Of a stretch of 53,293 nucleotides of DNA, positions 46,529 through 53,293 are shown piece after piece (positions within the stretch are counted from its first letter, which is position 1; the number at the start of each line of letters is the position of its first letter). Source of the stretch: Candidatus Saccharimonadota bacterium (lineage in GTDB: Bacteria; Patescibacteriota; Saccharimonadia; Saccharimonadales; Saccharimonadaceae); assembly GCA_017510985.1 (NCBI GenBank), contig JAFWLR010000008.1, positions 1-53,293 on the forward strand, in the 5' to 3' direction. The notes beneath the pieces are model-generated. The model ran no database searches, was not told the origin of the DNA, and was given only the letters and a program-made list of their open reading frames with translations. Made by a program: the position numbers and the translations under genes.

Positions 46529-46904
46529 CTACCGCGGGAGCTTCTTTTTTATGATGCTTTTAACCCTCTCCACAAAATCTTTTTTATTATTATAATTTAT
46601 TATTTCTTCAGCAATTGAAGAAATAGCACTACTTGGGTTTACTCCAGATTTTACGAAACAGTATATCAGTTTTTTTGTCATCATAAAACCATCCGAGTTC
46701 TATACCGACACCAATAGACGGCTCACTACATTCTGCAATCACTACATCATAGCTTTTGTAGTCTTCTCTAGAATTATGAATATCAACGCTCTCTTCATGC
46801 GGTAAAACCAATTCGTGTTCCAAGAAAAAATCATCGTTTCTCAGTGGTTCATATATCTCTTTTTTATAATCAATGCTAGTTGGATGCGCTATATAGATTC
46901 TCAT
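46529..46904 (-). pseudogene. Nucleoside 2-deoxyribosyltransferase-like gene, frameshifted
   Basis: ATG 46904 lies six bases after a minus-strand TATAAT (46916-46911). The frame encodes MRIYIAHPTSIDYKKEIYEP, then SREDYKSYDVVIAECSEPSI and GVGIELGWFYDDKK, the ends of the nucleoside 2-deoxyribosyltransferase-like fold. It then runs to a stop at 46629 with an unrelated tail. If one A of the seven-A run (seven Ts at 46670-46676 on plus) is removed, the frame continues LIYCFVKSGVNPSSAISSIA, EEIINYNNKKDFVERVKSII and ends at 46529, a typical family C-terminus. Hence a one-base insertion, real or from sequencing. Confidence 0.75.
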
Positions 46905-46920
46905 ACTACTATTATACACT

Positions 46921-46966
46921 AAAATATGTTATAATTATACCAATAATAACAGATACGCAGGTTGGT
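46921..46966 (+). promoter_or_regulatory. ychF promoter and leader (source of S1-S3 copies)
   Basis: TATAAT at 46930-46935 gives a leader of about 26 bases ending GCAGGTTGGTT before ATG 46968. The AAAATATG...GGTTGG spacing of 39 bases is shared with S2. It has no good ribosome site. Confidence 0.6.
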
Positions 46967-46967
46967 T

Positions 46968-47957
46968 ATGAATTTAAAGATCGGAATTGTGGGATTGCCA
47001 AATGTGGGCAAATCTACGTTATTTAATGCATTGACAAACGCAGGCGCGCTGGCGGCGAATTATCCGTTTGCGACGATTGAACCGAACGTGGGAATTGTGC
47101 CGGTGCCAGATGATAGATTGCAGGTGCTAGCTGAGATGTATGAGACGGAAAAGATTGTACCGGCGACGGTGGAATTTGTAGATATTGCGGGGCTAGTGGC
47201 GGGAGCTAGTAAAGGCGAGGGACTAGGCAATAAGTTTTTGGCGCATATTAGAGAATGCCAGGCGATTTGTCATGTAGTACGAGCATTTGCAAATGACGAC
47301 ATCGTGCGGGCGGATAATAAAATTGAAGCGGATATTGTAGCGCAAGCGAAAGAAGACATCGAGATTATTAATTTGGAACTAGAATTAGCTGACGAAGAAA
47401 CTAAGGCCAAAATTGCGGCAAAGCGAAAAAAAGATGCGATAGACGAGAATATACCATATTTGACAGACAAGCCGGTGATTTATATGTTTAATGTGGATGA
47501 AGATGGATTAATGGACAAGAATTTACAGAGCCAATTGCAGCAATTAGTAGCCCCGGCGGAAGCGATTTTTGTGAATGCGAAGCTAGAAGAAGAAATGTCA
47601 GGAATGAATAGAGAAGAGAGAAGAGAATTTTTGGAAAGTTATGGAGTAAAAGATGATGCGTTGAGTGAGTTAATTAAGGCAGCATATCGGACTTTGGGAC
47701 TGCAGTCGTTTTTAACGGCAGGTAAAAAAGAAGTGCGGGCGTGGACGATCAAACAAGGGGCAACGGCGCCAGAGGCGGCTGGGACAATTCATACAGATTT
47801 TGAACGGGGATTTATTGCGGCGGTGATTTGTAACTATAACGATTTGAAGGAATTAGGTTCGGAAAAGGCAGTACGTGAGGCGGGGAAATTAAGAACGGAA
47901 GGTAAAACTTATATCATGCAAGAGGGAGATGTGGTGGAATTTAAGTTTAATGTTTGA
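46968..47957 (+). CDS. ychF: Ribosome-binding ATPase YchF/OLA1
   Basis: YchF is an Obg-family P-loop ATPase linked to ribosomes and stress. It has GLPNVGKSTLFNALT (Walker A), FVDIAGLVAGASKGEGLGNK (G3), YMFNVDED in the G4 position, and a C-terminal TGS domain (GTIHTDFERGFIAAVICNYN, then YIMQEGDVVEFKFNV). Length is 329. ATG 46968 fits the family N-terminus (MNLKIGIVGLPN). The TTG six bases earlier is unlikely. Its first codons are duplicated at S1 and S2 in the island upstream. Confidence 0.96.
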   Translation: MNLKIGIVGLPNVGKSTLFNALTNAGALAANYPFATIEPNVGIVPVPDDRLQVLAEMYETEKIVPATVEFVDIAGLVAGASKGEGLGNKFLAHIRECQAICHVVRAFANDDIVRADNKIEADIVAQAKEDIEIINLELELADEETKAKIAAKRKKDAIDENIPYLTDKPVIYMFNVDEDGLMDKNLQSQLQQLVAPAEAIFVNAKLEEEMSGMNREERREFLESYGVKDDALSELIKAAYRTLGLQSFLTAGKKEVRAWTIKQGATAPEAAGTIHTDFERGFIAAVICNYNDLKELGSEKAVREAGKLRTEGKTYIMQEGDVVEFKFNV

Positions 47958-48018
47958 TTTTGCTTTATGATATTTAGAATATATGATATTATGGGAATAT
48001 AAACATAAGGAGAAAAAA

Positions 48019-48591
48019 ATGATTAGCTCCAAACAGAGTGAAACAAAAAATAAAAAAGTTAAAAGTAAACGTCTAAAAGCAAAAATTAATGAACGAGGGT
48101 CTAAGCATCCAGCTAGAGGATTTTTGATTGCGCTGGGATTTATTTTGCTGCCGTTAGTAGTAGGGATGATTTCGTCGGCAATTACAGGTAATGCACAACA
48201 AGCTTTTGGGGAATTAAACCAGCCAGTGGCGGCACCACCAGCGTGGTTATTCCCGGTGGCATGGACGATTTTATATTTATTAATGGGCGTAGCGTCGTAT
48301 TTGATTTATCGAGTGAAGCCAAAGAATAAAGCAGGTGAGAGATTAAGAACAGCGGAACTAGTGCTATTTTATGTGCAATTGGCTTTTAATTTTATGTGGA
48401 CGATACTGTTTTTTAATTTGGAATTTAGATATTTTGCGTTTGGATGGTTAATTGTAATGTGGTTGATGATTTTGACACTTATTATTATGGCATTTAAGAA
48501 TTGTAAAGGTGCAGCTTGGTGTTTGATACCGTATATTCTCTGGTGTACTTTTGCGGCATATTTGAATATTATGATTGCTGTGCTAAACTAG
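48019..48591 (+). CDS. tspO: TspO/MBR (peripheral benzodiazepine receptor) family membrane protein
   Basis: TspO proteins bind porphyrins and other ligands in the membrane. After a basic N-terminus (KKVKSKRLKAKINERGSKHP) come five membrane helices. The signature QPVAAPPAWLFPVAWTILYL, then LMGVASYLIYR, is present, as are AFNFMWTILFFNLEFRYFAF and the final IPYILWCTFAAYLNI. The start is ATG 48019, seven bases after AAGGAG; the earlier ATG 47983 overlaps a promoter-like box. The following gene starts 8 bases downstream. Confidence 0.92.
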   Translation: MISSKQSETKNKKVKSKRLKAKINERGSKHPARGFLIALGFILLPLVVGMISSAITGNAQQAFGELNQPVAAPPAWLFPVAWTILYLLMGVASYLIYRVKPKNKAGERLRTAELVLFYVQLAFNFMWTILFFNLEFRYFAFGWLIVMWLMILTLIIMAFKNCKGAAWCLIPYILWCTFAAYLNIMIAVLN

Positions 48592-48598
48592 ATATATA

Positions 48599-49579
48599 AT
48601 GACAGAACAGATAAGAAAGCGACATTATTTAGGATGGGTGATGTTGTTGGTGGTGGCGGTGTTGGCTTTGGTGACGATATTAAACAGAGAGCGGATCTAT
48701 GATTTTTATCGGGGGCAAACATACCAACCGTCTAGTGAGATGGTGCGAATACGGGCGGATTTGAATTTGACCGATAAGGGAACGTTTTTATTTAATGCGG
48801 CACAACCAGAGCTAAATGAAGCAGCTGAATTTAATAGTTATTGTAGAAATGGGGAGTCGGAAATTGCAGTGCTGGGGTGCTATCGTAGTGGAAATATTTA
48901 TGTGTATAATATTACGGATAATAATTTAAATGGGATTAGGGAATTGACAACGGCGCATGAACTGTTGCATGCGAATTGGGCGCGAATGAGCGAAGCGGAA
49001 AAAGTGAAACTAACGGAACCTTTGACGCGAGTGTTTGAGGCGAATCAAGAGATGTTGGAGGAAGAAATTAATTCTTATGATATTTCAGAGAAGCAAGAAG
49101 AATTGTATGTGCGAGCCGGGACAGAAGTGGCAAATTTGCCAGAGGTTTTGGAAAAACATTACGCAGAGATTTTTAAAGACCAAGATGCAGTGGTAGCCTA
49201 TTATGATAGTTATATTGAAGTGTTTCGGGCCCTTAAGGCAGAAATGGATAGTTTAAAAGTAGAGCTAAATGAGATTAATGAGACAATAGAGCAAAAGATG
49301 GCAGAATACGAAAGAAGAGTTAGTCAATTAAGCGCAGATATTGTGAGCTTTAATAGTTGTGCAGAGGTGGCAGGGTGTTTTAAAGCTGAGGAAGAGTTTA
49401 ACTTGCGGCGAGAAAGTTTGATCGATGAACAAGAAGCTTTGGAAGTAATGTATAATGAAATTAACGAATTGATAGATGCATATAATGCCAAGGTAGAAAT
49501 TTACAATGCAGATGTATCGCAAAGTGAGCGGCTAAATACGATTATAAATTCAAGTAGTAAGCCGCAGGAGGTGAATTAG
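48599..49579 (+). CDS. Membrane-anchored protein with HExxH motif and coiled coil
   Basis: One N-terminal membrane helix (WVMLLVVAVLALVTILN) anchors a long external part. Residues of about 113-135 contain RELTTAHELLHANWARMSEA, a HExxH zinc-protease-like motif. Residues of about 205-300 form a coiled coil (EMDSLKVELNEINETIEQKM onward) with one CAEVAGC loop. The 326-residue protein has no family I can name; a zinc peptidase is suggested but the third ligand is not assigned. It is followed by the nuclease gene with a TAGTG overlap, so the two are translationally coupled. Confidence 0.75.
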   Translation: MTEQIRKRHYLGWVMLLVVAVLALVTILNRERIYDFYRGQTYQPSSEMVRIRADLNLTDKGTFLFNAAQPELNEAAEFNSYCRNGESEIAVLGCYRSGNIYVYNITDNNLNGIRELTTAHELLHANWARMSEAEKVKLTEPLTRVFEANQEMLEEEINSYDISEKQEELYVRAGTEVANLPEVLEKHYAEIFKDQDAVVAYYDSYIEVFRALKAEMDSLKVELNEINETIEQKMAEYERRVSQLSADIVSFNSCAEVAGCFKAEEEFNLRRESLIDEQEALEVMYNEINELIDAYNAKVEIYNADVSQSERLNTIINSSSKPQEVN

Positions 49580-50322
49580 TGAAGTTAAAGGTGCGGAGAT
49601 TAACGGTAGTGGGGGTGGCGCTAGTGGCGGTGGTGGCGTGGCTGATTGTAAATCCGGTTAGTTATGATTCGATTTTTACTCCGGTAGAAAATACGGGAGC
49701 AGAGGAGGGGGTTGACTATACGGCGAAGGCGGTGACAGAGACTGATGCTTCGGTGCCGTTGGCTGTTGAGGTGTTGGAAAAGTTAGAAGTAAAGGGGCGA
49801 GCGCCGAAAACTGGCTATTCGCGTGACCAATTTTATGCAGGTTGGCCGACGGTGGAGGGGTGTTCTTTACGACAGAAAATTATTAAGCGAGAATTTGGCG
49901 AGAGTGCAGTGCTTGATGGGTGTAATGTGGTGGCGGGGGAATTTGATGAGCCATATACAGGTGAACGTTTGAAATTTACTGAGAGAGAACAGATAAGCAA
50001 AGGGATACAAATAGACCACGTGGTGGCGCTTTCTGATGCATGGCAGAAGGGGGCGCAATATTTGTCGCCTGAGGTAAGATACAATATTGCAACAGATCCG
50101 TTGAATTTATTGGCGGTGGATTCGTCGGCGAATCAAGGGAAATCAGATGGCGATGCGGCGACTTGGTTGCCGCCGAATAAGAAGTTTCGGTGTCAATATG
50201 TGGCAAGACAAGTGAGTGTGAAATATAAATATTATTTGTGGGTGACAGAGGCGGAAAAAGATGCGATTCAAAACGTACTTAATAATTGCCCTAATGAACA
50301 CGCTATAGGTATTACGCAATAA
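49579..50322 (+). CDS. Membrane-anchored extracellular HNH nuclease (DUF1524/GmrSD C-terminal type)
   Basis: An N-terminal helix (LTVVGVALVAVVAWLIVNPV) exports the protein. The catalytic part (about 75-245) has GWPTVEGCSLRQKIIKREFG, IDHVVALSDAWQKGA (HNH histidine), LLAVDSSANQGKSDGDAATW and LPPNKKF. This resembles secreted HNH nucleases with a DUF1524-like fold. Saccharibacteria lack much of nucleotide synthesis, so degrading outside DNA for uptake or attacking host DNA is plausible but inferred. The GTG start overlaps the upstream TAG. Confidence 0.85.
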   Translation: MKLKVRRLTVVGVALVAVVAWLIVNPVSYDSIFTPVENTGAEEGVDYTAKAVTETDASVPLAVEVLEKLEVKGRAPKTGYSRDQFYAGWPTVEGCSLRQKIIKREFGESAVLDGCNVVAGEFDEPYTGERLKFTEREQISKGIQIDHVVALSDAWQKGAQYLSPEVRYNIATDPLNLLAVDSSANQGKSDGDAATWLPPNKKFRCQYVARQVSVKYKYYLWVTEAEKDAIQNVLNNCPNEHAIGITQ

Positions 50323-50434
50323 ATTTTAATATAAGAGGATACTTTCAAAATCTCAAATGTCTTGAACCGGTACAAAAAGCTTAGGAAAAGTTTATTATGT
50401 GATATAATAGTCATTGGTAATAGTGGAGATAAAG

Positions 50435-51115
50435 ATGAAAAGATATATTTGGAGTGCGGTAATAGGGGGTGTGATTTTGATAATTGGGGCGTTTTTACTA
50501 GGGCGATTTGCGTTTCCAAATACTTTAGTTGGTTTGCCAGTACCAGAGGTGTCGGAGGGGCAGAGGGGGGAGTTGGGAATAGATAAAAATGTTAATGAAA
50601 GCACAATAGATAATTATTTGGGGCGGAGTGATGCGATATACAGAGATTTACGAATGCTAAAGGATCCAGGATATTACGAGGCAATTGGGGGTGATTCGTA
50701 TTTATCAGGGTTTGTGAGGGGGTTTGAAGTGGTGCCGTTCCCGTATCTGGTGAATGTGTCGGGATTGCCGGAGGCGGTGGGAGAGACTTACAACGGTAAA
50801 ACTTTATTTACTTTTGATGGCACGAATTATCAGCCAAATTATCAAGAATCAATGGATATTTTGGAAGCATTGTTCCCGAAGGATAAAGTAATATTTTTGA
50901 TGTGTGGTGGGGGTGGTTATTCGGGGATGATGAAGAAAATGCTAGTGGCACTAGGCTGGGATGCCTCAAAAATCTATGTAACGGGTGGGCATTGGTATTA
51001 TGAGGGCGAGAATAATGTAGAGGTGAGGCGAGTACTGCCAGATGGTTCGGTGGTGTATGATTTTTATAAAGTGCCGATGCACGAGATTAATTTTGAAGAG
51101 TTGACGGAGATTTAG
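50435..51115 (+). CDS. Membrane-anchored rhodanese-like protein
   Basis: ATG 50435 follows GGAG by seven bases, and TATAAT at 50402-50407 is the likely promoter. The N-terminal helix (YIWSAVIGGVILIIGAFLLG) anchors an external domain. The C-terminal half has the rhodanese layout: FTFDGTNYQPNYQESMDILE, then KVIFLMCGGGGYSGMMKKML with the active-loop cysteine, and KIYVTGGHWYYEG. An external sulphur transfer or phosphatase-like activity is possible. Length is 226. The next gene is also a membrane-anchored redox-like protein. Confidence 0.75.
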   Translation: MKRYIWSAVIGGVILIIGAFLLGRFAFPNTLVGLPVPEVSEGQRGELGIDKNVNESTIDNYLGRSDAIYRDLRMLKDPGYYEAIGGDSYLSGFVRGFEVVPFPYLVNVSGLPEAVGETYNGKTLFTFDGTNYQPNYQESMDILEALFPKDKVIFLMCGGGGYSGMMKKMLVALGWDASKIYVTGGHWYYEGENNVEVRRVLPDGSVVYDFYKVPMHEINFEELTEI

Positions 51116-51149
51116 GGTGGAATGTTATGGGTGACTAGGGAAATATAAA

Positions 51150-51638
51150 GTGAGTGCGGAAAAGAAAAAACAAATGGGAGTGTTAGGGCTGATTGTGGCA
51201 CTGGTGGTAGTGCTATTTGGTGGAGTGCTGTTTGTGGGGGCGGCGAGTGGGTGGTTTGATAATCCCAAAGTAACTTTGGACCCGGAATATTATGGGGAGG
51301 GGACGCAAATGATGGATCTTGATGCTGGTGGGTATGAGGAGTTGGTGGGGGCGAAGAAGTCATTTGTGGTGTTTGTGGATCAAGGTGGGTGTACGACGGC
51401 GGATAGGTTGCGTGAATATGTGACGGATTATATGGGGGAAGCGGGGATTAAAGTATATCGGATGATGTTTGAGCAGGTAAAAGAGTCGTCTTTACACGAC
51501 TATGTGAAATATTATCCGTCGGTGGCGATAGTGAGTAAGGGTCACGTGATGGGGTATTTGAGGGCGGATAGTGATGAGGACGCGGCAGCGTATAATGATT
51601 ATGGTGCGTTTAAGGCTTGGATAAGTAAGTATTTGTAG
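51150..51638 (+). CDS. Membrane-anchored thioredoxin-like protein with single cysteine
   Basis: The GTG start follows CTAGGGAAA. A membrane helix (GVLGLIVALVVVLFGGVLFV) is followed by a small external alpha/beta domain. SFVVFVDQGGCTTADRLREY lies where thioredoxins have CxxC, but the second cysteine is replaced (CTTAD). YYPSVAIVSKGHVMGYLRAD matches the cis-Pro strand. At 162 residues this fits a bacteriocin-transport-accessory or thioredoxin-like fold without normal disulphide exchange. It probably acts with the rhodanese-like protein upstream. Confidence 0.7.
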   Translation: MSAEKKKQMGVLGLIVALVVVLFGGVLFVGAASGWFDNPKVTLDPEYYGEGTQMMDLDAGGYEELVGAKKSFVVFVDQGGCTTADRLREYVTDYMGEAGIKVYRMMFEQVKESSLHDYVKYYPSVAIVSKGHVMGYLRADSDEDAAAYNDYGAFKAWISKYL

Positions 51639-51709
51639 TTTTGAGATGGTTTGAAGCTTAGTTTTTTGGTTTTTGGGGGTGCATAATAGACTCTAGAAAG
51701 GAGTTTATA

Positions 51710-52546
51710 ATGCAAAAAATAAAGAGACAGGTGGGGGAATATTTGGCTTATTGCGAAAAGGTGCGGAGGATGACGGAGGCGACAATGCGAATGAAAGAGA
51801 ATATACTAGAGAGGTTTGTGCGGGTGACTGGAGTTGGGAGTTTGGAAGAGTTGACTAACGAGGTGTTTAATGTGTGGGTGGCTAGTTTAACTGAGCGTGG
51901 GGTGTCGCCGCGGTCGATTAATACTTATAATGCAGCGGTACTAGCAATGGTGCGGTATTATCGGGGAGTGGGGGTGGAAATACCTTTAAGGATTGCTCTG
52001 GTGGGGAAATTAAAAGAAGGGCAGGTACGGCGGCGATTTTATACCGATGAAGAGGTGAATACGGCGATTTCTTATGCAGGCTTTGAGACGGGGTTAATGA
52101 TTAGAATTATGTTTGAGACAGGGATGCGGATAGCGGAGTTAACTAGGCTGAAAGTGTCGGATTTTGATGGGCGGCGAGTGCAGTTTATTGGGAAGGGGCG
52201 GAAACCGCGAGAAGTATATGTGCGAGAAGATACTTTAATGTGGGTGCGGGAGTTTATGAGGGAACGGGGTGTGGTGGATGGGTATTTGTTTGCCACTTTG
52301 AATGGTGAGCCGCCGACAGTGGCAACGGTGCGGAAGAGATTAAGGAGGCCATTTGTTGCAGCAGGGTTTGACGATTTTTATCCACATAGTTTGCGTCATT
52401 CGTTTGCGACGAATTTACAAATGAGGGGGGCTTCTGTGGAGGAGATCAAGGAGATGATAGGTCACGAATCGGTAGCCACGACAGAGCGGTATTTACATGG
52501 GTTTGAGGGAAGGTTAGAAGAGCTGTTTGATAAGTATTTGGGGTGA
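51710..52546 (+). CDS. Tyrosine recombinase (XerC/D-like)
   Basis: This recombinase should cut and rejoin DNA at specific sites. The N-terminal SAM-like core domain is residues 1-90. Catalytic residues are present: R in ETGMRIAELTRLK, K in GKGRKPREVY, HxxR in PHSLRHSFATNL, H in EMIGHESVATT and the nucleophile Y in ERYLHG. Length is 278, near that of XerC/XerD (about 300). Candidate roles are dimer resolution of the chromosome at dif, or integration. AAAGGAG precedes the ATG. No dif-like site was identified next to it. Confidence 0.92.
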   Translation: MQKIKRQVGEYLAYCEKVRRMTEATMRMKENILERFVRVTGVGSLEELTNEVFNVWVASLTERGVSPRSINTYNAAVLAMVRYYRGVGVEIPLRIALVGKLKEGQVRRRFYTDEEVNTAISYAGFETGLMIRIMFETGMRIAELTRLKVSDFDGRRVQFIGKGRKPREVYVREDTLMWVREFMRERGVVDGYLFATLNGEPPTVATVRKRLRRPFVAAGFDDFYPHSLRHSFATNLQMRGASVEEIKEMIGHESVATTERYLHGFEGRLEELFDKYLG

Positions 52547-52594
52547 TGTGTGATCTACGCAAAATACCACCCCTTATTTAAAGTTTGGACTCAT

Positions 52595-52628
52595 AAAAAA
52601 TCCCCCCTTTAGTACAGGGGGGATTTTT
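52595..52628. terminator. Bidirectional terminator after the recombinase gene
   Basis: AAAAATCCCCCC pairs with GGGGGGATTTTT around TTTAGTACA, with A and T runs at both ends. It ends both the recombinase gene and the convergent minus-strand gene. Confidence 0.9.
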
Positions 52629-52639
52629 GCTAACTCTGA

Positions 52640-53230
52640 TTAAAGCTCAGAGAGACCGTAGGTCATTGTGCCTGTATAGACATCAGCTGGCGTTTCAGTA
52701 CCAACATAAGCACTATAGGTTACAGTGAAAGTAGTGCCATTCGTAGGACCACTGTCAGTCACAATTACATGGCTTTGAGCATCAATAGCTGGAACCGGAG
52801 TAGTCAAAGTAGGAGTATGTGCATCACTTGATGTAACCACTGCACTCCACATTCCAGCTGTGCCAGAAGCGCTGTAGGAAGTGGTGTAAGGGATATTGTT
52901 CTTTGTAACATTCTCGCCCGTAGGTTTTGTGCCAACTAAATTAGTTGGGGTGGCAGTTACGGAATAACCTTCGTTGTCGTTGCAGGTTACATTAAACTTG
53001 TGAGCACCACTATTATTGAAGGCAGCTTCCGCGCCGTTAGCTACAGTCGCAGAATACCCAGTATCTGCAGATGAAGAACTCTGACCGTTATCAAATGTAC
53101 ATGTCGGGCTAACTGTTACAGTAATGGTATCCACGACTGTCTTATCATCATCAGCCATTACCCCTGCGAACGGTAAAGCTGCCATAGCCAAAGCTGCAAC
53201 ACCTGCACCTGCGATTAATGTTTTTTTCAT
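52640..53230 (-). CDS. Small secreted surface protein
   Basis: ATG 53230 follows AAAGGAGAAAAATAAT. The signal peptide is MKKTLIAGAGVAALAMAALP, then FAGVMA. The 170-residue mature part is Ser/Thr/Val/Gly-rich with two cysteines (PTCTFDNGQ, FNVTCNDNEGYSV) that probably form a disulphide. It ends MTYGLSEL, like a pilin-type or spore-coat-U-like all-beta domain. No membrane anchor is visible, so it may be released or assembled. A hairpin CTGC/GCAG lies in its leader at about 53250. Function unknown. Confidence 0.8.
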   Translation of the reverse strand: MKKTLIAGAGVAALAMAALPFAGVMADDDKTVVDTITVTVSPTCTFDNGQSSSSADTGYSATVANGAEAAFNNSGAHKFNVTCNDNEGYSVTATPTNLVGTKPTGENVTKNNIPYTTSYSASGTAGMWSAVVTSSDAHTPTLTTPVPAIDAQSHVIVTDSGPTNGTTFTVTYSAYVGTETPADVYTGTMTYGLSEL

Positions 53231-53293
53231 ATTATTTTTCTCCTTTTTTCTGCATCTTCAAGCAGAATTACTTTATATTTGTGTTAAAATATG

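Noticed and set aside
46484-46552. Third promoter-hairpin-terminator unit behind the mazF-like gene
   Set aside because: The AT-rich box and CTTCTTTTTT end are there, but the stem is poor and the T run is coding sequence of the opposite-strand pseudogene.
51710-52546. Phase-variable inversion of surface genes by the tyrosine recombinase acting on the L1-L3 repeats
   Set aside because: The recombinase is about 20 kb away, the stems of the three elements differ too much to be shared crossover sites, and no inverted gene copies are seen.
1-53293. CRISPR arrays, insertion-sequence transposases, rRNA genes, replication origin
   Set aside because: No spaced direct-repeat arrays, transposase motifs, rRNA sequence or DnaA-box clusters were seen.

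Overview
The window looks like chromosome of a Patescibacteria/CPR bacterium, most likely Candidatus Saccharibacteria (TM7). This is inferred from gene content and style, not from a marker-gene search. The signs are compact core genes with overlapping start and stop codons, a very short TsaB, a VirB6/TrbL-like membrane protein, many secreted or membrane-anchored surface proteins with FISUMP, InlB-type, DUF11-like and fibro-slime domains, and a secreted HNH nuclease. TGA is used as an ordinary stop, which argues against the UGA=Gly CPR lineages.

Layout. 1-417 is the 5' part of a surface protein. 725-1116 holds a candidate ncRNA and a CIRCE-controlled promoter. 1123-7272 carries hrcA, grpE, rplY, a sugar-kinase-like/class I aldolase fusion, a PMM-like HAD protein, tpiA and a tail-anchored protein. 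7350-7509 holds tRNA-His and tRNA-Gly. 7732-16360 is a cell-envelope block: a PQ-repeat protein, two large membrane or surface proteins, and a VirB6-like protein. 16406-25315 holds folD, murB, recA, a Nudix-NYN fusion, recX, a PRC-barrel gene, truB, a surface protein, rpsO and an uncharacterised gene. 25584-32046 holds pnp and two FISUMP surface proteins. 32264-42332 holds tsaE, lepA, three envelope genes, tsaB, an interrupted murC, radA, ruvC, ruvA, rplS and an rnhB-yraN fusion. 42444-46904 is an AT-rich accessory island. 46968-53230 holds ychF, tspO, a run of secreted or membrane proteins, a tyrosine recombinase and a small secreted protein.

Four layers of non-coding structure stand out. 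(1) The three FISUMP-family surface genes are each preceded by a roughly 140-165 nt leader with crossed inverted repeats. They fit an H-type pseudoknot whose stems differ in sequence but keep pairing. (2) Four copies of a two-hairpin element lie around tRNA, surface-protein and lepA gene ends. (3) Large palindromic elements lie in the pnp leader, after pnp and before recX, and in frame inside recX, truB and a surface-protein signal peptide. Two of them share a core. (4) The accessory island looks like a cassette array: divergent copies of the ychF promoter/start region separate an amylase, an MBL hydrolase, an unknown gene, and a broken PemK/MazF toxin plus a frameshifted deoxyribosyltransferase-like gene.

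Many genes are probably transcribed without a leader: a TATAAT-like box lies six bases before the start codon. Two divergent gene pairs share a palindromic double promoter. Three genes (murC, the mazF-like toxin and the deoxyribosyltransferase homologue) each carry one disabling change. Real decay, recoding or sequencing error cannot be separated from sequence alone.
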